Source of the DNA: Planctomycetota bacterium
GTDB taxonomy: Bacteria; Planctomycetota; Planctomycetia; Pirellulales; Pirellulaceae
Direction: 5' to 3'
Assembly (NCBI GenBank): GCA_024277285.1
Contig: JAJRVM010000006.1
Coordinates: 1-16,436 of the forward strand
DNA length: 16,436 nt
Made by a program: the position numbers and the translations under genes. This document shows, one piece after another, positions 1 through 8,205 of the stretch. How positions within the stretch are numbered: position 1 is the first letter of the stretch; the number at the start of each line of letters is the position of its first letter. The notes under the pieces were generated by a model, which saw only the letters and a list, made by a program, of their open reading frames with translations, was not told the origin of the DNA and searched no databases.

Positions 1-2
1 GC

Positions 3-122
3 TGGATCCCTCGTGATCATTGGCTCACGGATTGGGAACGTGATGCGATCCTGAAGTTTTACTGGGACAATCCGTTGGAAGGCTATCGCCGACTGACGTA
101 CATGATGTTGGATGCCGATATC
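3..122 (+). pseudogene. Transposase fragment (IS3/IS481-like), open at the window edge
   Basis: The frame from position 3 reads 40 residues with the pattern HWLTDWERDAI...NPLEGYRRLTYMMLDADI. I recognise this as the conserved segment of a DDE (IS3/IS481-type) transposase in which NPLEGYRRLT(F/Y)MMLD leads to the integrase core. After DADI (codon 120-122) the similarity stops: the expected continuation toward the catalytic core is missing and the same DNA becomes recombinase in another frame. The gene starts left of the window, so only this internal piece is visible. It cannot encode an active enzyme here. The family assignment comes from motif memory, not a search. Confidence 0.6.
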
Positions 123-151
123 TTCGTGCGGTCCTTCAGTTTTGCAACTGG

Positions 152-886
152 ATGGTCCGCGATCGGCGAATGCTCGACAACCCACTCATCGGCATGAAGG
201 AGGAAAACGAAGACGTCGATTTGAGGCATGAACGTGAGCCACTGACCGAAGAGCAGTTTCTTGAACTTCATCGCACGGCGACCAAGAGCGAGGCCGTCAT
301 CGAAGGCTATGACGGCGAGACAAGAGCCGCCATTTACCTCCTTGCATACGCGACAGGACTTCGACGGAGCGAGATGGCCTCCTTGACGCCAAGGTCCTTC
401 GACTTTGACCCCGACGCCCCGACGGTTACCGTGGAAGCGGCATTCAGCAAGCATCGACGACAGGATGTCATCGAGCTTCCCAAGGTTGTCGTGCCTTTAC
501 TGGATATTGACCGATCCAAGCCGGACGAACCGGTTTTCCCACGCCTGGCCCAGCGGAAGAATCACAAGATGCTGCGACTGGACCTTGAGGAAGCGAGCAT
601 CGCCTACCAAACCGAAGACGGCAAATTCCGAGACCTCCACGCCCTCCGCCACGCCTACATCACGCGAGTCTGGCAGGCCGGGGCCGCCCCGAATGTTGCA
701 CGAACGCTTGCCCGGCATTCCGATCTGCGGGCAACGATGCGTTACAGCCACACTCGTCGCGACGAGGAAAGACGGATCGTCGATCGGATGAACGGGTTCC
801 CGAAACTACCCGCCGATGACGAACCGGAGAATCCCGACGAAGAGACTCCCGGTAATGGTCAGCCGCACGAGGGCGACTTGGAGTGA
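152..886 (+). CDS. Tyrosine recombinase/integrase, 5'-truncated, catalytic domain intact
   Basis: This 244-residue reading frame is the catalytic half of a phage-integrase-type tyrosine recombinase. Numbered from the ATG at 152, the active-site set is complete: R71 in ATGLRRSE, K100 in FSKHRRQD, H163-A-L-R166, H189 in ARHSD and the nucleophile Y198 in MRYSHT. Homology already begins upstream, in the same frame, near YLRAVLQFCNW (119-151), which looks like the end of the core-binding domain. No ribosome site precedes 152, and the frame is closed at 41-43. Full-length relatives have about 100 more N-terminal residues for arm or core DNA binding, replaced here by transposase sequence. It is probably a non-functional remnant, though the catalytic domain is not otherwise decayed. 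The tail after about residue 215 is acidic and proline-rich. The tRNA-Arg gene lies 67 bp downstream. Confidence 0.8.
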   Translation: MVRDRRMLDNPLIGMKEENEDVDLRHEREPLTEEQFLELHRTATKSEAVIEGYDGETRAAIYLLAYATGLRRSEMASLTPRSFDFDPDAPTVTVEAAFSKHRRQDVIELPKVVVPLLDIDRSKPDEPVFPRLAQRKNHKMLRLDLEEASIAYQTEDGKFRDLHALRHAYITRVWQAGAAPNVARTLARHSDLRATMRYSHTRRDEERRIVDRMNGFPKLPADDEPENPDEETPGNGQPHEGDLE

Positions 887-910
887 TGCACAATCTGATG
901 CACACTCGGC

Positions 911-947
911 GGTTGGGAATAGCCCCAACCCTTCGGAATAGCCTTTT
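911..947 (+). terminator. Possible weak terminator or repeat between recombinase and tRNA
   Basis: A 7-bp perfect stem ggttggg/cccaacc (911-917 and 924-930, 6-nt loop) is followed 12 nt later by five T residues (943-947). The distance is too long for a classical intrinsic terminator. The 9-mer ggaatagcc occurs twice (916-924, 935-943), so the structure may be a repeat instead. Confidence 0.25.
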
Positions 948-953
948 TCTAAG

Positions 954-1027
954 TATCCCCGACTGGATTCGAACCAGTAACCTTCGGCTTCGGAGGCCGA
1001 CGCTCTATCCAGTTGAGCTACGGGGAC
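954..1027 (-). tRNA. tRNA-Arg (anticodon CCG)
   Basis: Read on the minus strand, the 74 nt fold as a standard cloverleaf. The acceptor is GTCCCCG/CGGGGAT with a G:U first pair and discriminator A. The D stem is GCTC/GAGC. The anticodon stem TCGGC/GCCGA encloses the loop CTCCGAA, with anticodon CCG at its centre, which reads CGG arginine codons. The T arm is ACTGG-TTCGAAT-CCAGT. CCA is not encoded. The 3' end faces the recombinase fragment, the geometry expected when a tRNA 3' end has served as an attachment site. Confidence 0.97.
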
Positions 1028-1223
1028 GTGGTGGCTGTAAGTGCTTTGCTAGAAGCAATTTACTGCAAGATGGGTTAGGTCGCAACCGCCCCAATATTAC
1101 GCTTTGACCATATGACTGTACCAGTGGGGGGCCGAAATGGAAAGATGTGCGGTCAGAACGTGAGGAATCTGGTCGCCCGCCGAGTCAGGCGTGAAACTTG
1201 GCGGCTTCGACAAGACCGCGAAT

Positions 1224-1574
1224 TCAAACTGTTTTTCGCCACGCGAACTTGGTTTTCAAATCTACCATTCGGTTGTATTGCAAATGCTTGTCGAACTGCA
1301 ATCGCCCGACGACTATACCTGGCGAAACGCCAATGTCCTCGGCAAACTGACGAATCACGACGGGCCGTGTGAACGAAGACGATAGCAGGTCCGCATACTT
1401 AGTCGGTGGTATAAGCGTATCCGCTGCGAATCGGTTTGCCTCCCTTTCCTCATTTGCAGCACCAGATGAAAAATCGTTTTCGTCGAGGAACGATGACCTT
1501 CGCGCTGTCAAATGCTGGAGGACGTGCCCCAATTCGTGGAAGAAGCTAAACCAGAATACGTCTGCCCATTTGCG
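1224..1574 (-). pseudogene. ImmA/IrrE-family metallopeptidase, C-terminal part only
   Basis: The minus-strand frame reads RKWADVFWFSFFHELGHVLQH, then EEREANRFAADTLIPP, then FAEDIGVSPGIVVGRLQ, and ends in a normal family C-terminus. HELGH is the zinc-binding HExxH motif and the downstream EEREAN supplies the third ligand region. These are hallmarks of the ImmA/IrrE peptidase domain found in phage-immunity regulators and as the C-terminal half of HigA-type antitoxins. Upstream of RKWADVF the frame stays open to 1742, but the translation (Cys/His/Pro-rich) no longer resembles the family. No XRE helix-turn-helix or HigB-like toxin is visible. A TTG at 1532 could start a shorter product, but that would cut off the first zinc ligand. 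It is best read as a 5'-truncated relic beside the old integration site. Confidence 0.7.
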
Positions 1575-1825
1575 ATGCCAACAGCGTGCTACAAGCGGTT
1601 GCCGAGAAAGGACATGCGGCGGAAAAACCGCGTGTGGAAAAGACTTGTGAAATCCGCCGAGGGAGTGGGGCCGAGTGGTGTGGTGGCAGGATTGGCGAGC
1701 GCGCAGGCCGACGCTGCTGGCGCAGCTTTGGCCAAGCGGTTAAACCTGTGGCGTGACACTCCACTCGACGGTTCACGCTTCGTCTGGGACAATGGCGAAG
1801 CGGAGCATACGGTTCCTTCTCTCGC
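1575..1825. other. Stretch without a recognisable gene upstream of addB
   Basis: I see no convincing gene. A plus-strand frame (1512-1829) and two minus-strand frames pass through, but none has a ribosome site or a family-like sequence. This stretch must hold the addB promoter; no clear -35/-10 pair stood out. Confidence 0.4.
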
Positions 1826-4648
1826 GTGACGGATCTTCATGTCATGACCATTGCACGGACGTTCTTGGACTGGGCCCAACCGGCACTGCCGGCCGTGGTC
1901 GAGTATCTGGCCCAGCGCTTTCGACGCGGTACCACACTCGATCTGGACAATGTGGTCCTCGTGCTCCCCGGTGGTCGCGCCGGCCGACGGCTCACTGAAC
2001 TGCTGGTTGCCTACTGCGACCAACAGTCGCTCGTGTTGCTGCCCCCCGAGCACTGTACCGTTGGCACACTGCCAGAATATCTTTACGAGTCGCATCGACC
2101 GTTTGCCAGCGAGTTAACTCAACAACTAGCCTGGGTCAAGTCGCTCAAAGCGGTGGAACGCGATCGTTGCGAGCGTTTCATCTGCCGCTTGCCCGACGAC
2201 CACGACTACGTCAACTGGATGGACCTCGGCGGACTGCTGCAACGCCAACATCGGGAACTGGCTGCCGACGCCCTCGACTTCGCACAGGTTGCTCGACGCG
2301 GCGCGGCCGTGCCTGGGTTCGAGGAAAAAGAGCGTTGGGAGTTTCTTAGCAAGGTTCAGCATGACTATCTGCGCATCCTTGACGATCTGCAACTTTGGGA
2401 CCTCCAGACCGCGCGTCTCTTTGCGATCGAAAACCATCTTTGCCGTACCGACCAAGCGATCGTATTGGTCGGTACGACCGATATGACGATCGCCATGCGC
2501 CGCATGTTGGATCAAGTGGCGGACCAGGTGACCGCACTGATCCATGCACCTGAAGCACTGGCCGATCGTTTCGACACACACGGTTGTTTGAATCCCGACG
2601 CCTGGCAGGAAGTGCCGATCGACCTGACCACGGAGCAGGTGCACGTTGTGGAAGGACCCAGCGAGCAGGCAGACGAGGCCGTGCAATGCCTTGCGGCCTT
2701 CGACGGCCGCTACCGAGCGGACCAGATTGTGGTCGGCGTGCTTGACGAACTGCTCGTTCCCCAACTGCTCAGGCAGCTGGAAGAATACGACCTGTCGGCA
2801 CGCTGGGTCGTGGGACGCATGCTGTGTGAAACCGCCCCCTACCAACTGCTCGAAGCGTTTGCCAGCTACTTGGACCGCGGTCGGTTTATCGATTTTGCCG
2901 CCCTGGTCCGCCACGTCGATCTCAGCCAATGGTTGACAAGCCAGGTGAAGACCGACAGCTGGCTAGCCGATCTGGACGAATACTACACCGATCACCTGCA
3001 ACCGCGGCTCGGCACATGGTTGGAGAATGTTACAGGGTCCGTCTCGCTCAAGCAGGTCGTGTCGTTCTTGCACCATGCACTTGAGCCCCTGCGTGGCTCG
3101 GCGCGCCCCCTTGCTGAGTGGAACGCCGCAATCGCTCAGCTGTTGGCCACTTTCTATGGCGACCGGCTGTTTCAGGTCGACCGGCCGCGCGACCTGTACA
3201 CACTCAAGTCCTTGGAGCAGATTCGCGCCGGCCTGCTCATGTTCCAGGAAGTTCCCGCCGCCATCGCGCCCACGCTCTCCGCCGCCCAGGCCATTACGCA
3301 ATTGCTTGCTCAAGTGGCCGGCGCACAAATCCCGTCGCCGCGTGGTGAAGGTCAGATCGAGCTGCTCGGTTGGCTGGAACTGCCCTTGGATACGGCTCCG
3401 GCCTTGATCGTGACGGGGTTCAACGAAGGGAATGTACCGACGAGTGTCAATTCGGACCTGTTTCTGCCCAACCAGTTGCGTCAGCAACTGGACCTGGTCG
3501 ACAATCGCCGTCGCTATGCGCGTGATGCGTATGCGCTGAGTGCGCTACGGGCGTCACGCGAGGATCTGGTATTGATCGCCGGTCGGTTTTCGGCCGAACA
3601 TGATCCGCTTCCTCCCAGCCGTTTGATGTTCGCCACCGATATGGAGACGATGGCTGAACGTGCGTTGTCGTTTTTCCGAGCCACGGCCACCGAGCAAGCC
3701 GTACCGTCGGTGATTGCCTCGGTCGACGGTTCGGCCGAGGCGTCAAGCATCGTCGTGCCGAAGCCGAAGCGGCTGGCAGAACCGATTGACAAGATCAGCG
3801 TCACGTCGTTTCGTACTTACTTGGAATGTCCTTATCGATTCTATCTGCGCCACGTCTTGAAGCTGACAAGCATTGATGATGCGGCCGAGGAGCTGGGCCC
3901 GGCTCTGTTCGGTACGTTGATCCATGATGTCCTCAAGGGTTTTGGCGAAGGGGATCTGAAGGCGTCGACCGATCCCGACAAAATCGATCGGTTTCTGCAG
4001 CGGACGTTGAGCGAGCAGGTGGCGGCACGGTTGGGCAACGAGCATTTGCCGGCCGTCGACGTGCAAGTCGAGTTGGCTCGTAAACGGTTAAGCGCCTTTG
4101 CGCAATGGCAGGCTCACCGTGCCCATGAAGGTTGGGAGATTGTTCACGTCGAGACGGCGGGGGGCAAAGAGCCGGCAAGGTTGAATATTGACAGCGAGAC
4201 TTCCGTGCTGCTGCGCGGTCGTATCGATCGAATTGACCGGCGCGGCGACCAATGGGCGATCCTGGACTACAAGACAGGAGACGCGGCCAAAAAGCCGAAG
4301 GAAACGCATCTGAAGCGTGGCGAATGGATCGACTTGCAATTGCCTCTCTACGTCCATTTGGCGCGGTCACTCGAGATCAAAGGCCCTTTGCAACTCGGTT
4401 ACGTCCTGTTGCCGAAAGAAATCGGGCAGACCGGCGCAGAGATGGCCGACTGGGACGATGAGATGCTCGCGGCGGCCGACGAAAAGGCATTACAGGTGGC
4501 CGGTGACATCGTCGCCGGCAAGTTTTGGCCGCCACAGCAGCCAGTTTCAGGCTACGCGAGCGATTTTGCGGCGATCTGCCAAGAGCAAGCGTTTCGGCCA
4601 CGCTTGGAAGGTGCCGGCAAGCGTGGCGGCAAACGTGTGAGTAAGTAA
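1826..4648 (+). CDS. addB: AddB-like PD-(D/E)XK nuclease subunit of a helicase-nuclease
   Basis: Probable AddB-type subunit, partner of the adjacent AddA, which degrades and resects double-strand DNA ends for RecA loading. From GTG 1826 (940 aa), the N-terminal AddB motif LVLPGGRAGRRL (residues 45-56) takes the place of a Walker A, so no ATPase is expected. The middle 550 residues form the inactive helicase-like part. The C-terminal nuclease begins at SVTSFRTYLECPYRFYL and carries GTLIHDVL (H700), RGRIDRID (D801), ILDYKTG (D814, K816) and LQLPLY (Q838), a complete PD-(D/E)XK active site. AddB relatives hold an Fe-S cluster with one Cys before and three after this domain; here only C668 and C918 are in the right places. 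An in-frame ATG at 1844, with GGA about 11 nt upstream, is an equally likely start. The 32-bp gap to addA implies one operon. The protein is shorter than the B. subtilis form (about 1170 aa). Confidence 0.87.
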   Translation: MTDLHVMTIARTFLDWAQPALPAVVEYLAQRFRRGTTLDLDNVVLVLPGGRAGRRLTELLVAYCDQQSLVLLPPEHCTVGTLPEYLYESHRPFASELTQQLAWVKSLKAVERDRCERFICRLPDDHDYVNWMDLGGLLQRQHRELAADALDFAQVARRGAAVPGFEEKERWEFLSKVQHDYLRILDDLQLWDLQTARLFAIENHLCRTDQAIVLVGTTDMTIAMRRMLDQVADQVTALIHAPEALADRFDTHGCLNPDAWQEVPIDLTTEQVHVVEGPSEQADEAVQCLAAFDGRYRADQIVVGVLDELLVPQLLRQLEEYDLSARWVVGRMLCETAPYQLLEAFASYLDRGRFIDFAALVRHVDLSQWLTSQVKTDSWLADLDEYYTDHLQPRLGTWLENVTGSVSLKQVVSFLHHALEPLRGSARPLAEWNAAIAQLLATFYGDRLFQVDRPRDLYTLKSLEQIRAGLLMFQEVPAAIAPTLSAAQAITQLLAQVAGAQIPSPRGEGQIELLGWLELPLDTAPALIVTGFNEGNVPTSVNSDLFLPNQLRQQLDLVDNRRRYARDAYALSALRASREDLVLIAGRFSAEHDPLPPSRLMFATDMETMAERALSFFRATATEQAVPSVIASVDGSAEASSIVVPKPKRLAEPIDKISVTSFRTYLECPYRFYLRHVLKLTSIDDAAEELGPALFGTLIHDVLKGFGEGDLKASTDPDKIDRFLQRTLSEQVAARLGNEHLPAVDVQVELARKRLSAFAQWQAHRAHEGWEIVHVETAGGKEPARLNIDSETSVLLRGRIDRIDRRGDQWAILDYKTGDAAKKPKETHLKRGEWIDLQLPLYVHLARSLEIKGPLQLGYVLLPKEIGQTGAEMADWDDEMLAAADEKALQVAGDIVAGKFWPPQQPVSGYASDFAAICQEQAFRPRLEGAGKRGGKRVSK

Positions 4649-4680
4649 CGGGTCGCGAATTTGTTGGATGGAAAGAGCAG

Positions 4681-7600
4681 ATGATGACGGACTATCCTAA
4701 TCTCCTGATACGCGCGTCGGCGGGCAGTGGAAAAACATACCAGTTATCGAATCGGTACCTGAGTCTGTTACGCCAAGGTGTCCAACCCGACCAGATCCTG
4801 GCAACGACATTCACTCGTAAAGCGGCTGGCGAGATTCTTGATCGTGTGATGGTTCGGTTGGCCGAGGCCGCACTGGATGAAACTGACCGTGGTGTATTGG
4901 CCACGGACATTGGCGATTCGGCGCTGTCAAAGACCGACTGTCTGGAGGCGCTGGGTCGGTTAATTCGACACTTGCACCGGTTGCGAGTCTGTACCTTGGA
5001 CGCCTTCTTTGCGCAGCTTGCGGGCAGTTTCAGTTTGGAGCTGGGCTTGCCAACGGGCTGGCGTATTATCGAACCGGTTCGCGACGGCAATCTGCGTCGC
5101 GAAGCGATTGCCATGACGCTGCAAGGCGGTTCACATCGCGAGGTCGAACGTCTGTTGCACTTGATGGCCAAAGGGGAAGCGCGACGCTCGATCAGCACTT
5201 TGATTCAGTCGACGGTGGATGACTTGTACGGGTTGTATCTGGAAACCGAACCCTCGGCCTGGCAACGGATCCCCAAGCCGAAGATGTTGCGGGACGAGGA
5301 AGTAGCTGCGGCTATCGCATCCATACGGGACGCTCCCCTACCGGACGACAAACGTGCCACGACCGCACGCGAGAAAGATGTTGCGGCGGCCGAGCAGCGT
5401 GACTGGGCCACATTTGTTGGTAAAGGGTTCGGTGTCAAAATCCTGGATGGAGCAACCACGTACCAACGCAAGACGATTCCAGCTGAGATGGTTGCTGCCT
5501 ATCAACCGCTGCTAGATCACGCGCGCGGGGCGTTGTTGCACCAGGTTGCCAACCAGACTGAAGCGACCTACGAGCTTCTGGATAAATTTCATCACTGTTA
5601 CGAACAGCTGAAACACAATGCGCGTGCGGTACGTTTTGACGATATTACACGCACGTTGGCGCGCAACGCGGCACTTGGCGACATCCGACAGCAACAGTTT
5701 CGCCTGGATACGGCGATTCGTCATCTGCTGTTGGACGAGTTTCAAGACACGTCGTTAGCGCAGTGGCACGTGCTGCGGCCGTTTGCCAAGGACGTTACCG
5801 CTCGCAATCTGGCTGACTCTGGCGAGTCCACCGCGACACGGGCACCCGACGCGTCGTTTTTTTGCGTCGGTGACGTCAAGCAGGCAATCTATGGGTGGCG
5901 CGGTGGGTTGTCAGAGATATTCGATGCGTTGAAGGGCGAGTTGACTGGTTTGACCGACGAATCGATGGATGTCAGTTACCGATCATCCCAGCCAGTGATC
6001 GACGCAGTGAATCAAGTGTTTCGGCATGCCGTGCGCCATCCGAACCTTGAAAGGTATGAAGCTGGTGTGACTCAGTGGTGCGACAAGTTCCAAGATCATT
6101 CGACTGCGCGTAAGAAGCTGCGCGGGTATGTCGAGCTGGTTGCGGCACCGGCCCCTGGCGACGATGAGGACAAGAAGGGTGTTAAGTTTCAATATGCGGC
6201 GCAGCGGATCGCTGAGATGGTGAAGCAGTCACCCGGTTCGAGTGTCGGCGTGCTGGTGCGCAGCAACGACGCGGTAGCGCACATGATCTATGAATTGCGG
6301 CACCAGCAAGTGCCAGCCAGTGAAGAGGGCGGTAACCCGTTGACCGATTCGCCCGCCGTCCAACTCATTCTGTCACTGCTCAAGCTGGCCGATCATCCCG
6401 GCGACACGATTGCCCGGTTCCATGTCACGAGCTCGCCGTTAGGTGCCGCCTTGCGGTTCACGGATCACGAACAAACGACGCGCACGCTGGGATTGGCGAC
6501 AGAAGTTCGGGCGAGCCTGCTGCATGAAGGCTATGGCCCCACTCTCCTGCGTTGGTCACGCCTGCTGCAACCGCACTGCGATCGGCGGGATCGGAATCGA
6601 TTGCGCCAGTTCGTTGAAATGGCGTACGAATACCAATCGATCGCCACGTTGCGGACGGCCGATTTTCTGGCGCATGTCGAATCGCAGCGAGTGGCCGACC
6701 CGACGACGGCGGAAGTGCGCGTGATGACCGTTCATCAAGCCAAGGGGCTGCAATTTGACATCGTTGTCCTCCCCGATTTGGATAACAACCTGGTCGGACA
6801 ACCAAGTAGCTGCGTGGTCGGCCAACCTTCGCCGACCGAACCGGTTGATCGCGTTTGCCTCTATCGCAACAGTGCCATTCAGAAGCTGTTGCCGGGCGAG
6901 TTGCAGGAATTGTTCGATTTGGATGTGCGGCGCAACGTCAACGAAGCAATGTGCGTGCTGTATGTGGCCGTGACGCGCGCTATCCACGCGTTGCATATGA
7001 TCGTTTTCCCCTCTGCCGCGAAGGAAAAAACGCTTCCCAAGAAACCGGCTGGCCTGTTGCGCGCGGCGCTAACCGATGGCCAGCTACTTGAGCCGGAGAC
7101 AGTCGCGTTTTGCTGTGGTGAACCACGCTGGTACGAGCACGAACCGTCGCCCGCCACCCACGGAACGATGCCGTCCGACGAACCGGTCAAACGGGAAGTC
7201 AAATTGGCACCGATGCCACACGATTCGCGGTTGGACCACACCTCGCCATCCATGTTGGAAGGAGGTGCACGTGTGCCCGGCCATCGCGTGCTTGATCTGA
7301 CCAGCTCCATAGCCACGTCGCGAGGTACATTGATCCACGCGTTGTTTGAACAGATCACTTGGATCGACGATGGCGTGCCCGAACGAGAGCGGCTACAGAA
7401 GGTGGCCGAGCGTCTGAATAACGCCGGCTTGGATATCGACCAGCAATTGGACGCGTTTGTGCGAATGATCGCCATGCCCGAGATTGCAGCGGTGCTGCGG
7501 CGAGACTTTTATGTGGCGGCGCAAGATCAGAGCCTATTAGCTGCGCTGCCGCCTGAGTGTGTCGGAAAGTCGTTGCAGGTGAAAGTGCACAACGAACGCC

Positions 7601-7878
7601 GGTTTACGGTGCGCGACGACCGGCAGATCCTTGCCGGCGTGATCGATCGGCTTGTGCTGGTATATGATCAGAAGCAACTGGTGGCAGCGGATATCATCGA
7701 CTACAAGACGGATGCGGTGCGAGGCGGTGTCCCTGACGCTCTTGAGCAGTTAGTCGCCCATTATCAACCACAGATCGAAGCCTATCGCCGCGCCGTGGCC
7801 ACGATGTTTCGCCTGCCACCCCAACGGATTGCCGCTCGGTTAGCGTTTGTTTCGGTAGGAATCGTGCGCAGCTTGTAA
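4681..7878 (+). CDS. addA: AddA-like UvrD/Rep-family helicase-nuclease
   Basis: SF1A helicase with a C-terminal nuclease; the motor subunit of an AddAB-type DNA end-processing complex. From ATG 4681 (1065 aa): Walker A ASAGSGKT (12-19), motif Ia TFTRKAAGEI (43-52), Walker B DEFQDT (352-357), motif III VGDVKQAIYGWRG (396-408), motif IV SYRSSQPVI near 433, motif V VMTVHQAKGLQFD (681-693) and motif VI LYVAVTRA (760-767). The nuclease domain follows: SRGTLIHALFEQ (H886), GVIDRL (D989), IIDYKTD (D1007, K1009) and a late Gln in YQPQIEAYRRA (Q1031). All catalytic residues expected for AddA/RecB are present. Two adjacent ATGs start the frame (4681, 4684), with GGATGGAAAGAG upstream as a loose ribosome site. 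It is slightly shorter than B. subtilis AddA (about 1230 aa). The addB-addA order matches most bacteria. Two active nuclease domains in the pair argue for AddAB rather than RecBCD. Confidence 0.93.
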   Translation: MMTDYPNLLIRASAGSGKTYQLSNRYLSLLRQGVQPDQILATTFTRKAAGEILDRVMVRLAEAALDETDRGVLATDIGDSALSKTDCLEALGRLIRHLHRLRVCTLDAFFAQLAGSFSLELGLPTGWRIIEPVRDGNLRREAIAMTLQGGSHREVERLLHLMAKGEARRSISTLIQSTVDDLYGLYLETEPSAWQRIPKPKMLRDEEVAAAIASIRDAPLPDDKRATTAREKDVAAAEQRDWATFVGKGFGVKILDGATTYQRKTIPAEMVAAYQPLLDHARGALLHQVANQTEATYELLDKFHHCYEQLKHNARAVRFDDITRTLARNAALGDIRQQQFRLDTAIRHLLLDEFQDTSLAQWHVLRPFAKDVTARNLADSGESTATRAPDASFFCVGDVKQAIYGWRGGLSEIFDALKGELTGLTDESMDVSYRSSQPVIDAVNQVFRHAVRHPNLERYEAGVTQWCDKFQDHSTARKKLRGYVELVAAPAPGDDEDKKGVKFQYAAQRIAEMVKQSPGSSVGVLVRSNDAVAHMIYELRHQQVPASEEGGNPLTDSPAVQLILSLLKLADHPGDTIARFHVTSSPLGAALRFTDHEQTTRTLGLATEVRASLLHEGYGPTLLRWSRLLQPHCDRRDRNRLRQFVEMAYEYQSIATLRTADFLAHVESQRVADPTTAEVRVMTVHQAKGLQFDIVVLPDLDNNLVGQPSSCVVGQPSPTEPVDRVCLYRNSAIQKLLPGELQELFDLDVRRNVNEAMCVLYVAVTRAIHALHMIVFPSAAKEKTLPKKPAGLLRAALTDGQLLEPETVAFCCGEPRWYEHEPSPATHGTMPSDEPVKREVKLAPMPHDSRLDHTSPSMLEGGARVPGHRVLDLTSSIATSRGTLIHALFEQITWIDDGVPERERLQKVAERLNNAGLDIDQQLDAFVRMIAMPEIAAVLRRDFYVAAQDQSLLAALPPECVGKSLQVKVHNERRFTVRDDRQILAGVIDRLVLVYDQKQLVAADIIDYKTDAVRGGVPDALEQLVAHYQPQIEAYRRAVATMFRLPPQRIAARLAFVSVGIVRSL

Positions 7879-7933
7879 TGGAACTGCGGTGTCTCGCATC
7901 GCTTTGGGGTAAGCGTTGAACGTGCAGAACCGT

Positions 7934-8096
7934 GAACCGCTAATGAACACTCAGACACGCTAACGATCAGCCGGGAGTCCGTCGAATGGGGATCGGCTAT
8001 CTACCCGGCAAGCCTTGTGACTGCACTTGAGGACAGGCCATTTCAGCAACTAGTGTGCTTTGGTTATTAGCGTCGACTAGCGTTCATTAGCGGTTC
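7934..8096. repeat. 163-bp inverted-repeat element with 10-bp-phased TAGCG motifs
   Basis: The 15-mer gaaccgctaatgaac (7934-7948) is repeated exactly, inverted, at 8082-8096. The match resumes with acgctaa at the same offset, giving arms of about 31 bp. In the right arm TAGCG recurs at 8068, 8078 and 8088, exactly one DNA helical turn apart; in the left arm its complement occurs at 7938 and 7958, with a decayed copy between. The element fills most of the addA-Hsp20 spacer (7879-8205), where I see no gene. A short hairpin cggagc/gctccg (8156-8172) lies beyond it. It could be a non-autonomous mobile element, a protein-binding array or a convergent-transcript hairpin. I believe similar phased TAGCG strings are common between planctomycete genes, but could not check. 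Confidence 0.8.
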
Positions 8097-8205
8097 GTTT
8101 TATTGAATTCTGAGGAACTTCTACGAATATGGTCTCACCCTCCCGGTGTGGATTTCGGAGCGTCGTGCTCCGGTGGGTTTTACGAATCTCGTTGGGCAAG
8201 GCGCG

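Noticed and set aside
1826..7878. A novel anti-phage helicase-nuclease defence pair
   Set aside because: Motif order, two nuclease domains and the addB-addA arrangement fit housekeeping AddAB; no defence-specific domain or neighbouring defence gene is seen despite the nearby integration scar.
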